Origin: Archangium lipolyticum
GTDB lineage: Bacteria; Myxococcota; Myxococcia; Myxococcales; Myxococcaceae
Direction: 5' to 3'
Assembly (NCBI RefSeq): GCF_024623785.1
Contig: NZ_JANKBZ010000003.1
Coordinates: 496,001 to 560,000 of the forward strand
Length of the DNA stretch: 64,000 bases
The translations under genes were made by a program, and so were the position numbers. This document shows, piece after piece, positions 7,422 through 14,508 of the stretch (positions within the stretch are counted from its first letter, which is position 1; every line of letters starts with the position of its first letter). The notes under the pieces are model-generated. The model was not told where the DNA came from, did no database searches, and saw only the letters and a program-made list of their open reading frames with translations.

Positions 7422-8804
7422 ATGTGCACCCACTGCGATGACTCCTCCCACATCGAGAGGGCTTCTGCCCACGCCCGGAGGACCATCCTCAAGGCGGGCG
7501 CCGTGCCGAAGGGGGGGCGAGCCCCCGAGGGGCCCCTCCCTACCAAGGCCCTTGGCATCAAGGCGGACGTCGAGCTGGTGCGTGCCCAGGCGCCGGCCCC
7601 GCGCTCCGCGTCATGGGGCGCCGTGTTCGCGCTCACCCTGTGCGTCTCGACGCTCGTCGCGTCCGAGTTCATGCCGGTGAGCCTCCTGACGCCCATCGCG
7701 TCGGACCTCCACCTGAGCGAAGGCCGCGCCGGCCAGGCGATTGCCGTGTCCGGCCTCTTCGCCGTGCTGACGAGCCTCTTCATCGCGTCCGCGGCCAGGT
7801 CCGTCGACCGCCGGAAGCTGCTCCTCAGCCTCACCGGCGTGATGCTGGCTTCGGGCCTCGTGACCGCCCTGGCGCCGAGCTTCACCGTGCTCATGCTGGG
7901 CCGTGCGCTCATCGGCATCGTCATCGGCGGCTTCTGGTCGTTGTCGGCGGCCACCGTCATGCGGCTGGTCCCCGAGGGCGACGTGCCGCGTGCGCTCGCC
8001 GTGCTGAACGGTGGCAACGCGCTGGCCACCACCATCGCGGCGCCGCTCGGCAGCTTCCTGGGCCAGTACATCGGGTGGCGTGGTGCGTTCTTCGCGGTCG
8101 TTCCTCTCGCGGCCATCACCCTCGTGTGGCAGTTCTTCACCTTGCCCCCAATGCCCACGGAGCGCGCCGCTCCGCCTCCGAGCACGTTCGCCGTCCTTCG
8201 ACGCCCCAAGGCGCTGTGGGGCATTCTGGCGGTCACGCTCTTCTTCATGGGCCAGTTCGCTCTCTTCACGTACCTGCGTCCCTTCCTGGAGACGGTCACG
8301 CGGGTCGGGGTGTCCACCCTCTCGCTGGTCCTGTTGGGGATGGGCACCGCTGGGCTCCTGGGCACGTATCTCATCGGGTTCCTCGTGGCCAGGCGGCTGT
8401 CCGCGGTGCTCATCGCCGCGCCGGTGGCGATGGCCGTCATCGCCGTTGCGCTCGTCGTCTTCGGCCGGTCCCTCGCGGCAACGGCCGTCCTCCTTGTGGG
8501 GTGGGGGCTCATCGGCACGGCGGCGCCGGTCGCATGGTGGACGTGGCTCAGCCGCACGCTGCCGCGCGACGCGGAGGCTGGAGGCGGCCTCATGGTCGCA
8601 GCCATTCAGCTCGCCATCACGGTTGGCGCCTCGCTCGGAGGGCTGCTGTTCGACCGTAGCGGCTACCAGAGCACGTACGTGGTGAGCGCCGCACTGCTCG
8701 GGGGAGCGGCCCTCTTGGCCATCCGGGCGTCGAGGGATGCCTGCGTTGGCGATGCCGAGGTCCGCATGGCATCGCTGAAGAGCGCCGCCTGGAAGAAGGC
8801 GTGA
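7422..8804 (+). CDS. MFS transporter (drug/metabolite exporter type) with unusual N-terminal extension
   Basis: 460 residues as called. From about residue 64 (WGAVFALTLCVSTLVASEFMP) it is a standard 12-helix major facilitator of the DHA1/NepI-AraJ type (SEFMPVSLLTPIASDL, GRALIGIVIGGFWSL). The first ~60 residues do not belong to the transporter: MCTHCDDSSHIERASAHARRTILKAG looks like the Cys/His-rich leader with twin-Arg signal (ARRTILK) of a secreted enzyme. AAAGG precedes the ATG. Either a leader was fused to the transporter by deletion of an intervening gene, or the true start is internal. The LysR gene is divergent. Confidence 0.85.
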   Translation: MCTHCDDSSHIERASAHARRTILKAGAVPKGGRAPEGPLPTKALGIKADVELVRAQAPAPRSASWGAVFALTLCVSTLVASEFMPVSLLTPIASDLHLSEGRAGQAIAVSGLFAVLTSLFIASAARSVDRRKLLLSLTGVMLASGLVTALAPSFTVLMLGRALIGIVIGGFWSLSAATVMRLVPEGDVPRALAVLNGGNALATTIAAPLGSFLGQYIGWRGAFFAVVPLAAITLVWQFFTLPPMPTERAAPPPSTFAVLRRPKALWGILAVTLFFMGQFALFTYLRPFLETVTRVGVSTLSLVLLGMGTAGLLGTYLIGFLVARRLSAVLIAAPVAMAVIAVALVVFGRSLAATAVLLVGWGLIGTAAPVAWWTWLSRTLPRDAEAGGGLMVAAIQLAITVGASLGGLLFDRSGYQSTYVVSAALLGGAALLAIRASRDACVGDAEVRMASLKSAAWKKA

Positions 8805-8825
8805 AGGCCCACCGTCAATGAGCGC

Positions 8826-8840
8826 TGAACGGCCCGTTCA
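8826..8840. promoter_or_regulatory. 15-bp perfect palindrome upstream of the hydrolase gene
   Basis: TGAACGGCCCGTTCA is a perfect palindrome (7-1-7) located 122 bases before the hydrolase ATG. It contains the AACGGCCCGTT core that also sits between the LysR and MFS genes. Interpreted as a binding site of one regulator acting at both promoters. Confidence 0.5.
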
Positions 8841-8962
8841 CGTTCAACGCATAGCCCCCGGCGGAGCCGGGCGGTACCACTTGGACACGGACGCAGCCGG
8901 GCCCGTGAGCCGCCCGGCTGCCGCCACCCGCTCGGCCCCTGCCGAACCTCACACCCACGAGG

Positions 8963-10063
8963 ATGAAGACGATGAAGAAAATGAAACCGCCCCTCGCGAC
9001 CCACCGACGTTCCTTGCTCGGTGCACTTCTGCTCAGTTCATTCTCCGCACTGGTGGCCTGCGCATCGCCCTCGGCATCGGTGGCGCGTCCAACGCCGGGC
9101 CTCCCGTCTGGGGATACGACCAACGGTGCGGCCAACTTCTACACGAGCGACAGGGTCACCGTTCAGAAGGTCGTCTTCAAGAACCAATACAAGATGAATG
9201 TCGTAGGGAACCTGTTCGTTCCCAAGGACCTGAATCGCGGCGCGAAGAATCCGGCGATCGTCGTCGGACATCCCATGGGTGCGGTCAAGGAGCAGAGCGC
9301 GAACCTGTACGCCACGAAGATGGCAGAGCGGGGATTCGTCACCCTGTCCTTGGACCTGTCTTTTTGGGGCGAGAGTGACGGCCAACCCCGCAATGCTGTT
9401 GCGCCGGACATCTATGCCGAGGACTTCAGCGCCGCTGTGGACTTCCTGCGCACCCAGCCGTTTGTCAACAGGGAGCGGATTGGCGCCCTCGGAATTTGCG
9501 GCAGCGGGAGCTTCGTCATCAGTGCGGCCAAGATCGATCCGCGCATCAAGGCCATCGCAACAGTCAGCATGTACGACATGGGCGCTGCCAACCGCAACGG
9601 GCTCAGGCATTCGGTGACCCTCGAGCAGAGAAAGAAGTTCCTCGAGGAGGCAGCGCTTCAGCGCGATGTGGAGTTCGCGGGTGGTGAAACCAGATATACG
9701 AGCGGGACGCCCGAAGAGCTGAGTGACAAGTCAACTGCGATTGATCGCGAGTTCTACGACTTCTACCGGACTTCGCGGGGTCATCGCCCGAACACCACGA
9801 CGCATCCGACGCTCAGCAGCAACACCAGGTTCATGAACTTCTACCCGTTCACGGACATCGAGACGATCTCTCCTCGTCCGATGCTCTTCATCACGGGCGA
9901 GAACGCTCATTCCAGAGAGTTCAGCGACGAGGCCTACCGGCTTGCCGGTGACCCCAAGGAACTGGTCATTGTGCCTGGTGCTGGTCACGTGGATCTTTAC
10001 GATCGTGTCAACCTCATTCCTTTCGACAAGTTGACCACGTTCTTCCAGAACAATCTGAAGTGA
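8963..10063 (+). CDS. Alpha/beta hydrolase, exported lipoprotein (dienelactone hydrolase/YcjY-like)
   Basis: 366 residues. The N terminus carries an Arg-Arg signal and a lipobox ending LVAC (Cys33), so the enzyme is probably anchored in the envelope. The alpha/beta hydrolase core shows VVGHPMGAVKEQ (oxyanion strand), nucleophile elbow GICGSGS with Ser181, and a C-terminal GAGHVDLYD supplying the catalytic His. The closest family is the dienelactone-hydrolase-like YcjY/DUF1100 type; natural substrate unknown. Alternative ATGs occur at 8972 and 8978. It follows the MFS gene, is preceded by the palindrome at 8826, and is probably part of the same LysR-controlled response. Confidence 0.85.
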   Translation: MKTMKKMKPPLATHRRSLLGALLLSSFSALVACASPSASVARPTPGLPSGDTTNGAANFYTSDRVTVQKVVFKNQYKMNVVGNLFVPKDLNRGAKNPAIVVGHPMGAVKEQSANLYATKMAERGFVTLSLDLSFWGESDGQPRNAVAPDIYAEDFSAAVDFLRTQPFVNRERIGALGICGSGSFVISAAKIDPRIKAIATVSMYDMGAANRNGLRHSVTLEQRKKFLEEAALQRDVEFAGGETRYTSGTPEELSDKSTAIDREFYDFYRTSRGHRPNTTTHPTLSSNTRFMNFYPFTDIETISPRPMLFITGENAHSREFSDEAYRLAGDPKELVIVPGAGHVDLYDRVNLIPFDKLTTFFQNNLK

Positions 10064-10109
10064 CCCAGGCGTCGCCGGGGAAAGCATACGAAACAAGGAG
10101 ACGCCGCCC

Positions 10110-10356
10110 ATGCGTGGAGTTGTGATGGCAGCCCCCGGCGACGTTCGCGTCGAGGAGCGCGAGGACCCGAAGATCATCAAGCCGACCGACGCGATCATCC
10201 GGCTCACGGCGACCTGCATCTTCGGGCTGGTTCGCCGCTGTCGCCGCTGAGGCCGGCCCCGGCAAGACGGTCGCGGTCGTCGGTGACGGCGCGGTCGGGC
10301 TGATGGGCGTCCTGGCCGCCAGGCAGCTCGGCGCCGAGCGGATAATCGTTGATTAA
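10110..10356 (+). pseudogene. Zinc-type alcohol dehydrogenase remnant with internal deletion and frame change
   Basis: An ATG with AAGGAG upstream starts MRGVVMAAPGDVRVEEREDP, the typical N terminus of a zinc-dependent medium-chain dehydrogenase, but the frame stops at 10250. From about 10257, in another frame, come GPGKTVAVVGDGAVGL and MGVLAARQLGAERIIVD, the NADP-binding Rossmann segment of the same family, ending in TAA at 10356. The zinc-binding catalytic domain between them and the whole C terminus are missing. This is a deleted gene, not functional. Confidence 0.8.
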
Positions 10357-10389
10357 GCGGGGTTTTCCGGTGTCACCAGCGAACGACGC

Positions 10390-11016
10390 TCAGCCCTGCC
10401 GCACCGCTGCCATCATCACCCCGGCGACCACCAGCAGGCTGCCGGCGGCGCGGTTGGTGACCTTCACGAAGCGCGGGCTGGACAGGAAGCGCTGGGTGCG
10501 CGAGCCCAGCCAAGCGTAGACGCTGTAAGCGGACAGATCGAGCAGGATGGTGGTGAGGCCGTAGAGCAGCATCTGCGGCACGATCGGCCGCTGCACGTCC
10601 ACGAACTGCGGCAGCAGGGCCACGAAGTACAGCAACGCCTTGGGATTGCCCAGCTCCACGATCAGCGCCTGGCGGAAGGCGGCCAGCCCACTGCCTGCCG
10701 GCGGGCGCTCGCTGCTGAGAGTGACCGCGCCGGCCCGGCTGCTCAGCGCCAACAGGCCCAGGTAGAACAGATAGGCGACGCCCCCCCACTTGATCAGGTT
10801 GAACAGGGTAGCGCTGGCGACCACCAGGGTGGCGAGGCCGGTGGCCGACAAGGCGAAGTAGACGGCGTTGGCCAGCGCGATGCCGACGATCGCCCAGTAA
10901 GCGCCGCGCAGCCCGCGCCCCGCCGCCTGCACGGTGACCAGCAGCGCGGCCGGGCCGGGGACCAGACAGACCACCCAGGTGGTGGTCACGAACAACAGAT
11001 ACGTTTTCCAACCCAT
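10390..11016 (-). CDS. LysE/RhtB-family amino-acid exporter
   Basis: 208 residues with six predicted membrane helices. The family signature near the N terminus is clear (VPGPAALLVTVQAAGRGLRGAYWAIVGIALAN) and so is the central EL GNPKALLYFVALLPQF segment. Members export amino acids or homoserine lactone-like molecules through the inner membrane. GAGGACG precedes the ATG. Codon usage and G+C look ordinary. The upstream region contains a TGGCGTTTTCGCCA inverted repeat (about 11085-11098) that could be an operator. Confidence 0.93.
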   Translation of the reverse strand: MGWKTYLLFVTTTWVVCLVPGPAALLVTVQAAGRGLRGAYWAIVGIALANAVYFALSATGLATLVVASATLFNLIKWGGVAYLFYLGLLALSSRAGAVTLSSERPPAGSGLAAFRQALIVELGNPKALLYFVALLPQFVDVQRPIVPQMLLYGLTTILLDLSAYSVYAWLGSRTQRFLSSPRFVKVTNRAAGSLLVVAGVMMAAVRQG

Positions 11017-11425
11017 CGCGACGTCCTCGTGCGGTAGTTGGATGAACTATATCGTCGGCACCTGGCGGTTTTGAGGGCAAGCCATTGGCGTTTTCGCCAT
11101 TCTTCCCATGGGACCCTTTCGTCCCTTGCAGTCCGCTGGCCGCGTTGAGCCTCATGGCTGCCTGGCCATCGAGTTTCCCGACTAGCGCATGCCCGTACTC
11201 ACAAACGCGTCGAGCGCAGTCTGTCTCAATGGGACGAGGACGATGAGGGAATCCGATGAGGAGGAAATCCGATGCCGTCCACTCATGAAGTTCTGAGCGT
11301 CATGAAGTTCTGAGCGCCCAACTTCTTCCCCGCGGCCCCCGGGGGCGACAACAAGGTGAAGCCGTAGCTCGCGTTCGACCCGCTGCGCGGCGCGCAGGGG
11401 CAGACCATCATCGGAGACCCACACA
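11017..11425. other. Intergenic region with a tandem 17-bp duplication
   Basis: About 400 bases without a gene. It holds the lysE promoter side with an inverted repeat near 11085-11098, then a tandem duplication of CATGAAGTTCTGAGCG (11284-11300 and 11301-11316), then GC-rich sequence with stops in all frames that may be decayed coding DNA. The base composition changes to lower G+C from about 11400 on, marking the edge of the next gene string. Confidence 0.5.
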
Positions 11426-11506
11426 ATGATACCACTGCACTTTGAAGAGGAGGCGGATGGAGATGGACGATTGGTATTGCTCCGCGCCATCCGTTTGATT
11501 CTATGA
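11426..11506 (+). CDS. 26-codon ORF, translationally coupled to the next gene
   Basis: ATG at 11426 with GGAGA eight bases upstream opens a frame whose product is MIPLHFEEEADGDGRLVLLR plus AIRLIL, an acidic first half and a hydrophobic tail. The TGA overlaps the ATG of the 403-codon gene (ATGA at 11503-11506). The overlap and ribosome site argue that it is translated; it could be a leader peptide or simply a coupling device. No homologue is recognised. No Cys/Ser/Thr-rich core, so a modified-peptide precursor is possible but not supported. Confidence 0.4.
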   Translation: MIPLHFEEEADGDGRLVLLRAIRLIL

Positions 11507-12714
11507 ATGATACATCACCGAAGATGCTCGAGCAGGCGCTCCACTGCGTTGAGCGAGGTCCAAGCGTCCATACCGTTGAACAAGTCTCCGCTCTAGTCGA
11601 GCAGATTCTAGGTAAAGACAAGAGCGATGGTGGTGCGAACACGAGCTTCAAAGGCGATCTGCGGCAATGGCTGGATATGTGGAGAAAGTGGACGAGGCGA
11701 CCTCTCCCCGCTCCAGAACTCGCTCGAGCCGAGTTCGTCCGGACGCTTGTCGCTGAAGGAGACCTCTCTGATTCGCAGGTTTGCGAGCTTGTTGACCGGA
11801 TCGTACCGGCCAGATCATTCATGGATATGTCGGAGTGGCTCCGATTGGCGGTGCTGCGCTTTCTGCATCGCGTCCGGCCATGGTTCCCCATGTGGAAGGC
11901 GTATGTCTCCTGGGCGATGCACTGGTGCGCCTCACATGGGTATTCCGAGATTGGATTCCTGTGCCGAGACGCGCTTCCGTTGTACGGGATGGCACGCAGG
12001 ATGCTCGACACCGGAAGAGTCTCCGGAGGAAACGTGTCGACATCGCTCCGGTTGCTACATGCGTCGAGAGCGATGGTCCGGAGCCCCCACTTCTCCACGC
12101 ATTTCTCGCGGAGCTTCCCCTCAGGGCGAGCCATGGCCCTCATTGATACCGGATGTTACGGCTCCCTTGTTCCGAAACTCGTGGACCTGGCAAAGGAGCG
12201 AGGGACGGGTCATCACCCAGCGGTCTTCTTCTTCTATAGTAGAAATCCAAATATTTTTGGATACATGAACTACCTGATGGCATGGGAGAGCCTTCGGACG
12301 CAAGCGCTGCATCGCCACGCGGGAATGACCAGATCGCTCTTTGATTTCGTCATCTACGCAGGAGATATGCTGGAGGCGCTTCCAAAGGCGTATCGTGTCG
12401 ATGGGCTCGGAGAGGACGGCGAGCCGAGTATTCTCCCGCAGGACCTGCTTTCATTCGTCCTTGCTTGTGTTTTGCTGACCGAGCTCGATGCATTCGTCTC
12501 CGCGTCTTCTGGACTTCCTGGCGAGCGAGACGAGGTGCAACGAACGGCGATTCAACTCTGGGAAATCGTCTCGCTCGCCGAGTCTGATCCGAGGAAGAGG
12601 GACGGTCTCCTTTTCACATCGCCCACGCCGAAGGCCATTCCCAAGAACACTGATTATCTGCGGCTGAATGGCATTCCCCCCCAAGACGAAATTTTCGGCA
12701 CCATTTCAGGATGA
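11503..12714 (+). CDS. Unrecognised 403-aa cytoplasmic protein of the lower-G+C gene string
   Basis: 403 residues without signal peptide or convincing membrane helix. The middle contains EIGFLCRDALPLYGMARRM and ALIDTGCYGSLVPKLVDLA. Motifs of the form (F)LxRD(A/G) with a later strand-turn DTG occur in HAD-like proteins found in polysaccharide and natural-product clusters, but I would not assign the family. Composition is visibly lower in G+C (for example 12230-12275) than the flanking genes, suggesting recent transfer. Start overlaps the 26-codon ORF and its stop overlaps the first ATG of the toroid gene (12711-12714). Confidence 0.75.
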   Translation: MNDTSPKMLEQALHCVERGPSVHTVEQVSALVEQILGKDKSDGGANTSFKGDLRQWLDMWRKWTRRPLPAPELARAEFVRTLVAEGDLSDSQVCELVDRIVPARSFMDMSEWLRLAVLRFLHRVRPWFPMWKAYVSWAMHWCASHGYSEIGFLCRDALPLYGMARRMLDTGRVSGGNVSTSLRLLHASRAMVRSPHFSTHFSRSFPSGRAMALIDTGCYGSLVPKLVDLAKERGTGHHPAVFFFYSRNPNIFGYMNYLMAWESLRTQALHRHAGMTRSLFDFVIYAGDMLEALPKAYRVDGLGEDGEPSILPQDLLSFVLACVLLTELDAFVSASSGLPGERDEVQRTAIQLWEIVSLAESDPRKRDGLLFTSPTPKAIPKNTDYLRLNGIPPQDEIFGTISG

Positions 12715-12722
12715 GGTGTGAA

Positions 12723-13523
12723 ATGAATCATGACGAGAAGGTGCTTTCGTTCCTCGAGAAGAGGCTGACGCGGAACGGCCTGTTTGTAGAAGTTGGCGAG
12801 AGCGCTCCCACTGTAGAGTCCATTCGATTTGGCCTTGACACGATGGCGAGCATCGACAAGGAGGTTGACGAAAGTGTGCGCCGGAGCTCCGCTGCCTATC
12901 TGTTGGAATGCCTGCTCCCGGATGGGGGCTTCGCCATCAGTGCCCGTAGCACACAGTCGAAGCTGTCATCTACCTATTACGCAGTGAGGTTGTTCGAGCT
13001 CAAGCGAGTCGACGGTGGGTTGCCCGATCGCCACCGGACCAGTGAATGGATTATCGGGCAGCTGTTTGATGGGGCCGGGATTGCGGAGTCGGTCAATGTG
13101 GATGAGCTTTATTACGCGGCGAGGGCATTGCAGTTGATGGCCGCTCCGGAGCTCGACCATTCGAGGATCGACACCGTAGTGCGCTACATCAAGCGCTGCT
13201 GCTCTCCTGCTGGTGGCTTTGGCTTGTCTCCCGGAGCTCCAGCGGACATCGAGAGAACCTACTGTTGCCTGCACATGCTCCAGACGCTCGGTCACCTCCA
13301 CGATCCGGAGAAGCACGCGAAGTGGGTTTCGTCATGCATCATCGGTGGTCAAGTGTATTGGGATCCATCTGGTGCGAAGGTCTCGCCAGCCACGTTTTAC
13401 TGGGGGCTCCGCGCTGCATCGATTGCTGGAGCTGAGGTTGCCTGGTCGGATGTAGCGAGCGCCATTCGTAACTTCGAGAAGGAGGATGGTGGATACGGCG
13501 ATGAGGCCGGCTCGCAGCTCTGA
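12723..13523 (+). CDS. Prenyltransferase/squalene-cyclase-type alpha/alpha toroid protein, ended by an in-frame TGA
   Basis: 266 residues (270 if the ATG at 12711 is used; AGGTG upstream favours 12723). Repeats of the protein prenyltransferase beta-subunit/terpene-cyclase toroid are evident: AAYLLECLLPDGGFAISAR, AGGFGLSPGAPADIERTYCC, NFEKEDGGYGDEAGSQL. The last repeat breaks at TGA 13521-13523. Reading through that TGA in the same frame gives HTYCCVNADRITAEKGFKDV and then ELA with a stop at 13593-13595, and HTYCCVNA repeats the ERTYCCLHM pattern of the previous repeat. A Trp (TGG) is expected at the TGA. So the gene is probably a nonsense mutant, or the end was trimmed. No class II cyclase DXDD motif is visible. 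Confidence 0.75.
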   Translation: MNHDEKVLSFLEKRLTRNGLFVEVGESAPTVESIRFGLDTMASIDKEVDESVRRSSAAYLLECLLPDGGFAISARSTQSKLSSTYYAVRLFELKRVDGGLPDRHRTSEWIIGQLFDGAGIAESVNVDELYYAARALQLMAAPELDHSRIDTVVRYIKRCCSPAGGFGLSPGAPADIERTYCCLHMLQTLGHLHDPEKHAKWVSSCIIGGQVYWDPSGAKVSPATFYWGLRAASIAGAEVAWSDVASAIRNFEKEDGGYGDEAGSQL

Positions 13524-13578
13524 CATACATACTGTTGCGTGAATGCAGACAGGATCACCGCCGAGAAAGGATTCAAGG

Positions 13579-14361
13579 ATGTCGAGCTTGCTTGACGAGA
13601 AGTTCACCCGGGCGAAGAATGTTGGTCGTCTGGCGCTCGGCATCTATTTGATCCCCGGTTTTCCCACGTGGGAGGCGAGCCGGGAAGCGGTCGAGCTGGC
13701 CGAGGCAATGGGGGTCGACTTCATTGAGTTCCCCATCCTTGGAGCGGGTCAATGGTCCGCGCGTACGGGAGATACAATCGCGAAGGTGCTCGCGCGGAAT
13801 CACGGGAGGTTGATCCGGTTGGATGACCCGATGCGGAGGTGGCTCGAGCCTATTTCCGTTGGGGTCGGCGTCGTCTATGACGGCGCGTGGCCTGAGCCGA
13901 TGCGGTGGAGCGCGGATGCCCACTTCCTTGAACGTGCCAGCGCACTCCTGCTCGAACCGGATGTCGGTGAGTTGCATGAGCGCGCCGAGCAGGCAATTGC
14001 ATGGGGCAAGCCGTTGATCACCACGGTGGATGGCCGGCAACCGGAGTGCAGTCCCACCGAGCGCAGAATGCTTACAATCGCCCAGGGATTCGTCTACATG
14101 AGTCTCGGAGCGAGGACAGGTGAGCGGAGCAGTAGCACCGAAATGATGCGGACGAAGGTGTCGGCGATCCGCGCAATGGGTTGCACACTTCCGGTATGTG
14201 CGGCCTTTGGGATCAGCAACGCGGGGGACGTTGCCGAGATTCGCGCCGCGATGTGCGACGGCGTGATCATTGGCAGCGCCGCAATCAGGACCCTCGAACG
14301 TGGAGGGCGCGCGTTCGAGCGATGGCTTGGAACAATTATTGACGCATGCGCCTGGAACTAG
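13579..14361 (+). CDS. Tryptophan synthase alpha-like TIM-barrel protein (stand-alone, atypical)
   Basis: 260 residues from the ATG at 13579 (AAAGGATTCAAGG upstream). It follows TrpA from end to end: GIYLIPGFPTWEAS for GYLTAGYPS, VDFIEFPIL for the strand with catalytic Glu49, and C-terminal LPVCAAFGISNAGDVAEIRA and GVIIGSAAIRTLERGG for the phosphate-binding GISxxxxV/GSA loops. The FSDPLADGP segment that carries Asp60 in TrpA is replaced by LGAGQWSARTGDT, so normal indole-glycerol-phosphate cleavage is doubtful. No trpB is adjacent. The start lies 17 bases inside the read-through end of the toroid gene, supporting one operon. Confidence 0.8.
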   Translation: MSSLLDEKFTRAKNVGRLALGIYLIPGFPTWEASREAVELAEAMGVDFIEFPILGAGQWSARTGDTIAKVLARNHGRLIRLDDPMRRWLEPISVGVGVVYDGAWPEPMRWSADAHFLERASALLLEPDVGELHERAEQAIAWGKPLITTVDGRQPECSPTERRMLTIAQGFVYMSLGARTGERSSSTEMMRTKVSAIRAMGCTLPVCAAFGISNAGDVAEIRAAMCDGVIIGSAAIRTLERGGRAFERWLGTIIDACAWN

Positions 14362-14373
14362 AGGAGGGTGGAT

Positions 14374-14508
14374 ATGAAACTGGCCGTGTTGACGACTGCA
14401 ACCGATGAGGCCGCCAGGACGGAGCCTCAACAGTGCTGGCAAGTCGAAACCTTCGAAGAAAGCGAAGTTGAGTTCAAGGTAGGGGCGGCTGTTACCAGCG
14501 GCCCATGA
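14374..14508 (+). CDS. 44-codon ORF, probably the truncated 5' end of a larger gene
   Basis: An ideal ribosome site (GAGGAGGG, seven bases before ATG) 12 bases after the TrpA-like stop opens MKLAVLTTATDEAARTEPQQ and continues for 24 more residues. The last ~14 bases are the 3' end of the convergent aldo/keto reductase gene, so the frame runs into unrelated DNA and stops. I infer that the fourth enzyme gene of this string was cut off by a deletion or insertion at about 14490. The product family is not recognisable from so short a piece. Confidence 0.5.
   Translation: MKLAVLTTATDEAARTEPQQCWQVETFEESEVEFKVGAAVTSGP

Noticed and set aside
13521..13523. Selenocysteine at the toroid TGA
   Set aside because: Trp is expected from the repeat, and no selenocysteine-type stem-loop is seen downstream.
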